Of a stretch of 64,000 nucleotides of DNA, positions 36,150 through 47,350 are shown piece by piece (positions within the stretch are counted from its first letter, which is position 1; every line of letters begins with the position of its first letter). Source of the stretch: Serpula lacrymans var. lacrymans S7.9 (lineage: Eukaryota; Basidiomycota; Agaricomycetes; Boletales; Serpulaceae); NCBI RefSeq assembly GCF_000218685.1, contig NW_006763302.1:912868-976867 (forward strand), in the 5' to 3' direction. A program made the translations under genes and the position numbers. The notes beneath the pieces were generated by a model, which saw only the letters and a program-made list of their open reading frames with translations, was not told the DNA's origin and searched no databases.

Positions 36150-38920
36150 ATGAGCACAGAGGCATCCTCATCACAGCACGGCGGAAGCCAGCTCAAAGGA
36201 AAACAAAAAAGCACACTTTTCGAATTACAAGTTAGAGCCTTTCTAGATGCAGCAGAAGACGTAGACGTGGACACCGACACCCTCGAAGATTTACTTGAAG
36301 ACCTGGGGGATGAAGGTAGCGAGAATGGCGACGAGGACGAGCAGAATGATGCCGTCGGCGTATCAGATACTGAAGATGTTTGTCCTTTGGTGCATGAACA
36401 GCACCATAATTCAGGTGGCCAGGATTCGCAAGCTGAAGAGTCGGATGAAGGCTTAGACTTGGATATGTCTGAGCTGAAAGAGTATGAACAAGAATGTAAG
36501 TATATCACAAAGCATTCTTTTATGTAAATACTTCAGCTCACAGAGGTTTATTTTGTTGTGCTAGCACAGGAAGCCTGGACTAAAGAGGACGTCAAAAAAA
36601 TCATGCATCACCTCAAAGAGCGCGGTGAGTGAGGATCCAGCATAGCCTCATAAACCGTTCTTCCCCGTCAATTAAAGTTCTACTCTCAATTCCTGACCCA
36701 TTACTCACTTTTCGTTTTCTTTAAGGAATGTCTTCCTTCGTCAGGGAATACGTTATTATGCAGAATATACCTATACCAAAGCTACTGTATGCTTTTGGTG
36801 TAATGCTGGTAATCTTATATCGTCTTTTCAAGTTAACAAGGCTAGAGTATAGTTGATATTGCAGTGTAAAGAACTGCGAAACAAGCGTCCAAAAACACTG
36901 TTATATTTTCTTCGCGTTGCCATGTCTCGCGAGTGAGTATATTCCTTTTAGCGGACTACAGGGGGGTATCGTCTTGACAATACCTCTTTTACGTAGAATC
37001 CATCTTCGCGAAAAGCTTACTCAATACAATACGATTTCGGACGTTGTCTCCTTGATCACTAGCTCACGTCGCATCCTCGTTCTGACTGGAGCAGGAATCA
37101 GTTCAGTCCATGACAGCCGTTCAATATCGCCAGGACACTCATCGATGTTTATTCCAGGTGTTTCGTGTGGGATACCAGACTTCCGTTCACGAGACGGCTT
37201 GTATGCAACTCTGAAAGAACGAGGAGAATATGAACTTGATGATCCTCAACAAATGCAAGATATTTCTGCCTTCTCTCTTGCTTTATATTTTAACATCCAT
37301 CGGCACTTTTACTGTTGAATAGGTTTGATATCCAATACTTCAAAGAAAATCCCGCTGGTAGGTCCTGTCCAATTATGTCTCCATGCAATCTGCGTCTCAT
37401 ATTACCTTATAGTATTCTAGTATGTCATACTCCGCATTTCCTTCAAAACCTCACGACTGAACAATCAACCAAGCTCTTTTGCCAGGTTAGTCACTTTTCT
37501 TTCAAGAATGTCATCTCCGACATAACGTTATGACATTCACATCAATCGCTATGGTCTGATCTAGTCAAATATACCCGTCCAACTTCGTACCCTCGCTTTG
37601 CCATCGATTCATCAAACTCTTAGAAACTAGAGGCAAGGTAACGTCCTCTCCCATACCGCCCCTAAGAATAAATTCACTTATGGCGACGATATTTGCTTCC
37701 TGCATAGCTCCTACGAGTATGTTCTTGATAGTGTAGACTTACCGTTCCCTGAGACTTATTGCTGTGCTGCTAACCCAGAACTACACCCAGAATATCGACA
37801 CCCTTGAGACGCTGGCCGGAATATCGCGAGTGCTACAATGTCATGGCTCATTCAAGACGGCCTCATGTCTACAGTGTCGACACAAAGTTCCTGGTACTGA
37901 GATTGAAAAAGATATCCTCGAACATCGGGTGCCATATTGCGATGTTTGCGTAGCAAAGCGTAAAGAAATCCTCGGCTTGAAAACCAAGGCGAACAAGAGA
38001 AATGGTAAGAAACAAGGGAAAGGTAAAAAGAACGAATGGGATTGCGATACTGACGAAGACGAAGACGATGTGCCTGTCGGGGTAATGAAGGTCAACGCTT
38101 TGCATCCACTGTTTGAACTTGTTACCATTATGAATGCATTATCCAGCCCGACATCACTTTCTTTGGAGAGAAACTTACGGACGAATTTGACCATGCACTC
38201 GTCGAAGATCGAGATAAGGTGGACCTATTACTTGTCATAGGAACTTCTCTCAAAGTATCCCCTGTATCAGAGATAATATGTATGTTCATCACTTTTCCTA
38301 TAGTGAATAGACACCCATCTTACCATGTGTTTACAGCGCATTTGCCACATTCTGTACCGCAGGTATGTACAAGTTGTAGCTATTCTGACATTATCCTAAC
38401 CTATCTGCTCTATAAAGATTTTAATCAACAAGACACCTATCAGACATATCAACCCTGATGTAAGACCACTGACCACTGATCTAAACATTGCGAGATATAG
38501 TAATAACTCTGTTTCAAATTCCAGATTGTTCTACTCGGAAATGCAGACGAAATTGTTCATCACCTTTGTGAGCAAATAGGATGGGATCTTCCGCCACCCC
38601 CCACCAAGATAGGACACCCAAATCTTGAAGTGCCACCTCATCCAAAGTCTACAAAGAGGTCTTCTCAAGAGATCATAGATCGTGCTGAACCTCGTCGAGT
38701 AGGGGACAGGTGAGAATTCAAAAATAAATCTCGTAGTTGTGCTGTTTACTTCTATACGTGTAGCCACGTGTGGTTGTTCGAGGGTGCAGAGGGTGGAAAA
38801 TGGGTACACGATTTGGCGGAAAGATCAGCACAGGGGAAATTACAGGCCAGTCCTGCGAGTCTTAACAGTTCTCAGCGTTTGAGCGAAGGACCCGATCTGA
38901 AGAAACTTCGTGTTGAATGA
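36150..38920 (+). CDS. Sir2-family NAD-dependent protein deacetylase (class I sirtuin, Hst1/Sir2-like)
   Basis: Seventeen exons give 582 aa: 36150-36495, 36565-36624, 36726-36808, 36865-36932, 36997-37100, 37158-37254, 37323-37357, 37413-37419, 37474-37485, 37565-37637, 37708-37716, 37779-38090, 38147-38279, 38337-38362, 38418-38459, 38525-38709, 38764-38920. After an acidic N-terminus come the NAD-binding motif [24 protein letters not shown], the [10 protein letters not shown] motif, the catalytic His in LQCHGSF, a zinc site (CLQC ... CDVC) with a Lys/Asp-rich insertion, and [32 protein letters not shown]. These are class I sirtuin hallmarks; the protein removes acetyl groups from histones using NAD, so silencing is the likely role. 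Three consecutive core peptides depend on exons of 7, 12 and 9 nt, and one intron is GC-AG. Confidence 0.9.
37255..37322 (+). other. GC-AG intron in the sirtuin gene
   Basis: Donor GCAAGA and acceptor GAATAG. Removing these 68 nt joins CAACAAAT to GTTTGATATC and gives the expected [16 protein letters not shown]. No GT donor nearby restores that frame. Confidence 0.75.
37413..37716 (+). other. Cluster of micro-exons (7, 12 and 9 nt) in the sirtuin gene
   Basis: 37413-37419 TATTCTA, 37474-37485 CTCTTTTGCCAG and 37708-37716 CTCCTACGA, with the 73-nt exon 37565-37637 between the last two. Together they give [14 protein letters not shown] and GKLLRNYTQNID, the conserved sirtuin text. All have GT donors and AG acceptors. 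Confidence 0.8.
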
Positions 38921-40831
38921 TAGAATTACTTTGACGATTGTTTTATGACCTTACAGTATACAGCCACTAATTCCTGTATGAATAGACAAGGCAACGGGGG
39001 TTCGATAGCTTAGTAGAGCGAGTGGGGGTAAATTTTGGGATTTTGATATAGACTCGTACAAATGACATGACGGAACCTGAGCACCACTGAAAGTAATCTC
39101 TGCATTTTTGATTGTAGTGAGAGGGGATAAGAGTCACATGGACTCAAAAATGACTGCCCGCTATGCCAGAAACTAGCTACCATGGCAGGATGGACGCTGC
39201 CATCTTGAAGGTGTGGGGCCAGAGAACGCCGGAAAACCAGAAACGCGTGATAGTTGGGCAAATGGACCAATCCAAGTACTCTGAAAACATAGCAAGTCGG
39301 CATATTCAGAGAAGTAGCTCAGAATGCTCAGGATACGCCATCTAGGTCGAAATACGGATAGGACGAGGGGGTGTATTATGAGGTCCACCTTTCTTCCTCG
39401 ACAAAAAATCACTGCGAGAAGATTGCTTAGAAGGGGGTGGGATGCAGAATCTCGCCAGTCTCCCCCACGTATATTTCGGCTTTCTTGGTCCAAAACACGT
39501 CAAAGAATCGTGAAGTCTGATTGATGTGTTATTTCGCTCGTATGGGAATAGCGTCATGGCAAATTGGACAACTCGACCTCCGGAATGGTGCAGCCCGTAA
39601 CGTGTTTCTGGTGTTACAGGAATTTCGTCCTTGGTGAACATAACTGACGTCGTAAGCACTGGCAAGACTTGAGGCAACGAGCGTTGAGACCACAGGATAT
39701 TTCGTCGGTGCCTATCCAGCGGTGGCTATCATGTACCGTACTTTGGGCCGAAACGTCTCGCCAGGGGCTCCACCTCATTCCAAACGTGGATAGATAGGAT
39801 CGAGAAAATCACAGGTTTGACAAGGGGTTGGTGGTAGAGCAATTTTGAGGACGAGACCTCGTGCATATGTAGAAAGGTGGCCCGGTAGGAGGGAAAACGA
39901 AGCGAAGAAGACTAGCCTCTAGTAGGCCTTTTCCAATTCGTCATCAGCTCAGTTTGCTGAGTCTTTTTTAATGTGCAGACTGTTATAAAAGCAAGGCGGG
40001 GAGCAAATGTAAGTATAGCATTCGACAATGAACTTACTGCATAACGCCTGAAACAAACTTGAACAAGTTCCGGTCATATTCTGCGGTTCTATCCTCGGTA
40101 CACCAGTCTGATAATCCTCGCATCTTTCAAGTTGTAGGCCTTTCAGAGAATGTACCAGCCATGTCGTCTAAGTTGCATCGTGACATAATATACGCTGCAG
40201 CTGAGGGCAATCGAATAACACAAACGATGCGTGTTGCTTTTCAAGTTTTGAAGCAGGTCGGCATAAATTAGTGTTGCAAGCACCGAGTCGACAGATGTTC
40301 GCGACTCTCAACAGAGCTTGAAATCCCGTTGACGTACATCTTCCGGCTGCATAACCTAGAGGATAATAAATCTGGACCAGCACCTTTACAGTCCGAGTCA
40401 GTAATGCGAGAAAGCACTACGACGTGAAATCTGACCTTCATAACGAAAGTCATCTTTCTCGTTAAACCCTCCTACGTATACTGCTGCACACCACAGAATC
40501 GTGGTAGTTTCTGCGAGCGTGGAATGTCATCATAGACGCAGCAGAACAACTTTGAATACATACAGCTGCCAAACGAACAAGCCAGATATGAAACAAAGCG
40601 AAGGACACGTAAATCACGTTCTAAAACTGCGTTGGTTGAGCAGGAGTTACAATAACCAATTAGATGTGTGGTTGTACTAACGCTTACCCTCGCCTGACCC
40701 GTGACATACAGTTATCCGACCAACCAACTCAAACAGAGCACGTTGATGATCAAATATAAAATATATAGCTCAATACAATAGTCGTACAATATAATAACAC
40801 ACTGCCAGATCTACAACAACAAAAAATCCTC
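38921..40831. other. 1.9-kb gene-poor spacer, sirtuin to H3
   Basis: Short frames only; no domain recognised. Its right end is the 3' flank of histone H3 copy 1 and is unrelated to the flank of copy 2. Confidence 0.4.
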
Positions 40832-41421
40832 CTATGAACGCTCTCCCCGTAACCGACGAGCCAATGCGAGATCTTTTGGTTGGATAGTGACACGCTTAGC
40901 GTGGATGGCAGCAAGGTTAGTGTCTTCAAATAGCGACACAAGGTAAGCCTCAGCAGCTTCTTGGAGAGCCATGACGGCAGACGATTGGAAACGGAGATCA
41001 GTCTGTGGCAGATGTAAGCAAGAAATCAACAGAAGCAAGAGACCAAAGACAAACCTTGAAGTCCTGAGCAATTTCACGAACGAGACGTTGGAACGGCAGC
41101 TTGCGGATGAGCAACTCTGTCGACTTCTGGTACCGTCTGATCTCACGGAGAGCGACAGTACCGGGGCGGAAACGATGGGGCTTCTTCACACCACCAGTTG
41201 CCTGAGAATTTATTATGTTAATGGAAAGTTATAGAGAATAAAGATGCTAAACTTACTGCTGCGGCAGTCTTGCGAGCAGATGATTTGGCTGCAAGCTGTT
41301 TACGGGGTGCCTTACCTAAAAAGCCCAAAGGCCATGTCAGTAAAAGACCAGCGATGAATATAACAGACAGAGACCACTTACCACCAGTAGACTTGCGAGC
41401 GGTTTGTTTCGTACGAGCCAT
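40832..41421 (-). CDS. H3: Histone H3, copy 1
   Basis: Four exons; introns follow ...KSTG, ...RKTAAA and ...AQDFK. The 138-aa product starts [20 protein letters not shown] and ends ARRLRGERS. The core ([40 protein letters not shown]) is normal H3. The tail reads [19 protein letters not shown]: compared with the usual 136-residue H3 it has one extra residue before and one after the K27-equivalent lysine. Packages nuclear DNA as the H3-H4 tetramer. Shares a 306-bp promoter with H4 copy 1. The last Ser codon is TCA (TCG in copy 2). Confidence 0.97.
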
Positions 41422-41727
41422 TGATGTTTAGATGTGAATCAAAAAGTGTCTGAGAGTCGTTGATGGTGGTGGTGGTCGAGGTAGAAAGTAAGCGGACTAA
41501 TTTCTCTCCTCGTGCCTCTTCCTATATACGAACGCGTCGCGAGTCCACACGTGACATCCGCGTCCACTTTCGATCAACAAACAATGACAGCCACAAAAAT
41601 CGACACAGCCACATGCCGACCATATATAACCCGCTGGTGGCTGAAAGTGGAAGCTCATTTCCGTTCGCACATTGAAACTTGAATTCATCACTACCACCAC
41701 CACCCACACTACACTTTTATTTGAAAC
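41422..41727. promoter_or_regulatory. Bidirectional H3/H4 promoter, copy 1
   Basis: 306 bp between the two ATGs. TATA-like boxes lie about 100 bp from each start (TATATA at 41522 reading toward H3, TATATAA at 41623 reading toward H4), with an E-box (CACGTG) and GCG-rich elements between them. Confidence 0.75.
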
Positions 41728-42217
<490 letters not shown>

Positions 42218-42274
42218 GTTTCGGACTATTTTCCTTGTTTCATGTATCGGTGTACTTTACTGTAATGTTATTTT

Positions 42275-43499
42275 ATTATTGTACTTCTAACTTTGGGGTT
42301 TTGACTCTTCTATTGAGTTGTGGTGCTGTAAGGTCGTTAGGACGGCAACTGACGACTACTGTCCATTTATCATATGTTATGTTCAGCGTACAGTGTAGAT
42401 CTATATAGACCAACCTATAGGATGTCCTGTGGTCTCCCGCCATGTCTGTACATTCCACTGCCTAGGCATATGAGACCAACCTGCGCCTTGGCAATCTACT
42501 GTTGCCATTTGGAGAGGGGCTCATTCGCAGATGTATTGGAAATGTATTCGGACGCGTGAGTTGTCTGCCAAAGCGTGTCATTTGACTGGGAAGGATCAGT
42601 GCCTTCCAAGATGCTGGAAAACGAGAACAACTTGCCCTCATCAGTGTACTGCACACGCAGCGGAAGCTAGGATCAGATATAGAAAGCTGAACGCGTGTAG
42701 AGGCTCGGGCCTCCTTACTTGATAAGATGAGAGTACCTGGTACACTAAACTTGATATGGTTAGAAATACGATGACTGCGAAGGTTGAGTTTGCGCGTCAT
42801 GGATCAGTGGTATAGTGCGCACCAGTAATCCATTCCGCCCTTGTCGTATCAGCGCGGACTCGGACTAATTATAGCTACCATCAATGAAATAACTTGAAGA
42901 ACATCTTAACAAATCCCCATGCCTTAAAACCGCACTGTATGTCCCAGTGGGTCCACTGAACTTTGAAATGAAGAAAATATGATTCGCCGCCGCTGCGTGG
43001 GTTACTAATTTCACATTGCAAGGATACCACCATTTGTTTGATATCTGCTCAGCGTCTTTGTAGTCTGTTTTTTAAACCCTCCACGCGCTTCAGACTACCC
43101 GGGAGGGCTAATTCTCGGTGATAATCGTGTACCCAAGCTCAAGCCTTATTGCTGATGAGGCCAACCAAGCCAAGCTTGCTGCTGCATCGTCCTGAAAGCC
43201 GCAGATCTTATGTACAGGATTATATCACGATGCTAGCGTCAAAGAAGTGTCTATGAAAGAAAAAGTTCTCCCAGTGAGAGTGAAGGGAAGCTTCGAAGTC
43301 TGTGCTGCCGAGGTTAAAGTATGTTGCGAGCTGGTTATTAAGGGCTAACGGCTTGAATATGCTGTACATATAGCTTCGCATTGCAAAAACTGATAAGAGA
43401 GCAGTCAAATAGGGGATAGTCGATCCCTTTCGACAGCTTTTGATTTTCCAGGATATCTTTCAGAGCGCACTGGCAGCTGATCCTCGCGCTTCTACCCGT
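42275..43499. other. Spacer between H4 copy 1 and the retrotransposon
   Basis: No recognisable gene. Short frames only. It ends at the copia target-site duplication (CTGAG, 43500-43504). Confidence 0.4.
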
Positions 43500-43504
43500 C
43501 TGAG

Positions 43505-43716
43505 TGTTGGACGAAGAGTTTCGAGCGAAGAGGCAAGCCAACACGAAGCGCCTAGAAAGGAAGGCGAGTAAGTACGGGTGGCCCGTGCACCACTATATAT
43601 CATCAGAAAATTTTTGCTTCCGTCTTACCTATAAAGTGGCCTGGTCGCCACGTAGCACCTCAGACTCATTCGCGAGTTCTGAGACCCTCTATCTTATCTA
43701 GATCTGAACGACTTGA
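43505..43716 (+). repeat. 5' LTR of the copia element (shortened)
   Basis: 212 bp, starting TGTTGGACGAAGAG and ending GACTTGA. It matches the 3' LTR with three transitions but lacks 112 bp that lie between two 21-bp direct repeats in the 3' copy. It is followed at once by GGTTATGAGCC, a likely primer-binding site that overlaps the gag start codon at 43721. Confidence 0.9.
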
Positions 43717-43825
43717 GGTTATGAGCCCTGTCGACAGCGTCAACAACAAAGAGTTACTCGGAGTGCCGAAACTCGAGCCCGATGGCTCGAACTGGTCTAT
43801 GTATAAGACAAGATTAGAAAGGGCC

Positions 43826-44172
43826 TGAAATCGTTTGGGTTTGATCTAGTAAGTAAACTCAGACTTCAACAGAAGATCTGATATATATTCAAAAGAATGT
43901 ACCTAGTAAGTAAACTGGAAATGAGGCATAAGCTAAGTACTCGTAGGTTTAATCATAAAAGTGTCTCACCTCAGATCTTCTGTTGAAGATCTGAGGTGTC
44001 TGCTTGACAATGACAGCGTATATAAGTGAAGACGGAACCAAAAAAAATGATGCAGTATATTAGGTGCACGGGCCACCCCAACTACTGGACCTTCCCAGTT
44101 TGGCGCCTGCGCCACTACTTGCCTTCGTATTACGCCGTACGAGGCTTGTCTCTCTCTCTTATTCTTCCAACA
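43826..44172 (-). mobile_element. Nested solo LTR of a related copia family, reverse orientation
   Basis: 347 bp flanked by a 5-bp duplication, GGGCC (43821-43825 and 44173-44177). Read on the minus strand it starts TGTTGGAAGAATAAG, passes GGTGGCCCGTGCACCTAAT and ends CAAACGATTTCA, clearly related to but diverged from the host LTR (which has GGGTGGCCCGTGCACCACTA). It contains a hairpin, CCTCAGATCTTC / GAAGATCTGAGG. Its internal region is absent, so it is a solo LTR left by recombination. Confidence 0.85.
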
Positions 44173-47100
44173 GGGCCCTGGCCGACAAAGAGTGTGTGGA
44201 ACACCTACTTGGTATAGTACCAAAACCGTCGCCGCCCCCGCCCTCACCAGGAGGGACTGTACCCACCCTCACTCAGGCTCAACAGGAAGCCTTGTCTGCA
44301 TGGACGAAGAAAGAGTTCTGCGCGAGGAACATCCTAGGGAGAACCATCCCAAATTCTACGCTGCAAAATATCTTGCACAAGGATTCGGTTGCTGAGATGT
44401 GGCAGCTGATCTGTCAAGAAAACGAAAATAAGACTGAGCTTGTTCAAGCTGATCTGCGAGATCGGTTAGCCGCAATACATTGCCCCGAGAAGGGGGACAT
44501 GCGCACTCACATTGACAAAATACAGGACATGTGGGAACAACTGAGCTCTGCAGGCATACAACTCAGCAACAAGGAGAAATCCTCAATAATCATGAGGTCC
44601 TTACAGCATACGCCTCTTTCGTATCCTCATTATCCGCCGCCGCCCACATGAACAGGAAGACAGTCGATCCTGAAACCTTGATCATGTATCTCCTCCAGGA
44701 GTATGATCGTCTCACCATCTCCTCCAAGAAACCCGGCACGAACTCCAAGATGGAGAACGCAGCCATGTCGGCCACTTCAACATCCTCGTCATCACAACGA
44801 GGGAACCATGGAGGCCGGGGGCGTAATCGCGCAAAGAACGACCCCAAGGAGAAACCCCGCGAGAAAAGCGAGGTTGAATGCTACAACTGTGGAGGCAAAG
44901 GCCATGTCAGCCGAGACTGCCCAAGTGAGAGGCGCAATCGTCGAAATGATGGCAAAAAGAACGTACCTGAGAAGAAGGTCGAGGACCCAGAGAATGATCC
45001 CAAAGGAAAAAAAGCCAAACAGGCAAACATCGCGATTGTCGAGCGCGACGAGGAAGGCATTTGGAGTGCCGTATCCCTGGATTCTGCGTGGGCCCTAGAA
45101 ACAAATGAATCAGCATTCGCAGCAAGCAAAGATGCCCCCACTGGTGGGACCATCGAGCTCTATGACTCCGGCACAACGACCCACTTCACGCCTTATCACC
45201 GCCTCCTACGAAACTATTGTCCCATCACCCCCCAATCTATCAATGCAGCGAATCAACGCTCCTTCTCAGCTGTGGGCATGGGTGATCTTACAATCAAAGT
45301 CCCAAATAATCCCCACTCACCGACGAGCATCATGCTTCATGATGTGCTCTACACCCCTGCAATAGGGTACACTCTTGTCTCTATTGGCAAGATCGATGGC
45401 GCCGGCTACAGCACCGTCTTTAAAGATGGAATCTGTATTATCACAAGTCCATCAGGCAAGGTTGTGGGATGGATACTGAAGACGGGAGGAATCTACAGTT
45501 CCCGCGTGCGCAAAAACATTAACGAAAGTGCGAATACTGCAATAGAGAAACTCACGTTAATGGATTTACACAAGCGTATGGGACACATAGCGCCAGCCGC
45601 AGCAAAATGTATGGTCGACAATGGGCTAGTCCAAGGGATTAAGTTAATACCTAGTGACGAGAACACCTTTTGTGAGTCATGTGTGCATGCGAAAACAATG
45701 CGAGAAGCCATACCTAAGGTCAAAACTGGCGAGCGCGCAACGGCCTATGGTGACGAGATACATACGGACCTCTGGGGTCCAGCACCTGTCGAGATGCTTG
45801 GAGGCAAACATTACTACATTGCCTTCACAGACGATAAGACAAGGGAAACCCACCTGTTCCTGATGCGCAACAAAAGCGACACTTTCTCGCAATTTTGCAC
45901 GTACGAGGCATGGCTACGAAACCATATGAACGCTGCCATCAAGGTCCTGCACAGTGATTGAGGTGGCAAGTTCTTGAGCGGGGATTTTGACAAATACCTG
46001 CAAAAGATGGGGATAGTCAGGAAATTGACCGTCCATGACACCCCCGAACAGAATGGGGTGGCAGAACAAGTGAACCGCACTCTCATGGAGAAAGTGCATG
46101 CCATGTTACATGCAAGTGACCTACCCAAAAATCTGTGGGGAGAAGCAGTCAGACATGCTGTCTGGCTCAAGAATCGAACCTCGACAAAGGCACTTACCGG
46201 CATGACACCGCATGAGGCGGCCCATGGCGTCAAACCAGACCTCTCCACCCTGAAAGAGTGGGGCAGCCAAGTCTGGGTACACTACAGTGATGGAACGAAG
46301 CTCAATGCTCGCGCTTGTGCAGGCCGATGGATGGGTTTTGATGCAGAAAGTAAGGGCCATAGAATTTTCTGGCCAGACAAACGAACTGTCAGCGTGGAAC
46401 GATCTGTCACTTTCGTACCTCGAAACGGCTCGCCAGACACTGACGACGGTCAGACCCCCTTTAGGCTTGAGGGGGAGAATGGCCTCCATGATGGTAATCA
46501 AGCCCCTAAAGAGAGTCAGATTGTTGAGATCATGGATGACGCACCTCTCGATCCACCCAATCCCCAAGCACCCATTGATCCACCCAATCCCCAAAACGAC
46601 CAACCTCCTGCTCAACCTCCTATTCAACCTCCAGTGGCCCCTCGCCGAAGCACCCGCCTTCAACAACCAGCCCAATACGTCCGCGACCTCCTACAAGGAA
46701 AAGGGTCAATATCAGGAAATGATAAAGAACCCACCTTGCCCAGAGGCATCCAACTGAACCTCGACAATCCTGAGGGGACAGATGAAGAAGAGAGGGACGA
46801 TGAGGCCTTAAGGGACCTGGCCCAAAACGTGGCCATGGTGGTGCGCATGGCTGACCTCGATGATATCGAGCTGAGAACCGTCGAAGAGGCAAAAAGACGT
46901 CCTGATTGGGACAAGTGGAGAGATGCAATCAGTGAGGAGCTAGAAAGACTGGACAAAGCCGGAACCTGGACTTACGTAGAGAAACCGAAGGGCGCAAACG
47001 TCGTAGGCAGCCGCTGGGTCTTTAAGGTCAAGAAGACCGCGTCCGGATCTGTCGACAAATATAAAGCCAAGTTAGTTGCCCAAGGTTCCAGTCAGGTGGA

Positions 47101-47350
47101 GGGAATCGATTACTTCAATACATTCGCCCCAGTCGCAAAAATGGCTTCGCTCCGCATCATATTAGCAATGGCCGCGAGAAACGACTGGGAGACTCACCAG
47201 ATGGACGTCAAGAGCACCTATTTAAATGGCGAACTTGACAACAACGAAGTCATATACATGCGCCAACCACCTGGGTACAGCGCCAGTGGTCGAGAATCCA
47301 TGGTACTGCGTCTAAATAAGACGCTATATGGCCTCAAACAGGCCGGACGC

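Noticed and set aside
42795..42860. tRNA-like stretch GGATCAGTGGTATAGTGCGC
   Set aside because: It resembles a D-arm, but there is no acceptor pairing, no convincing anticodon arm and no B-box downstream.
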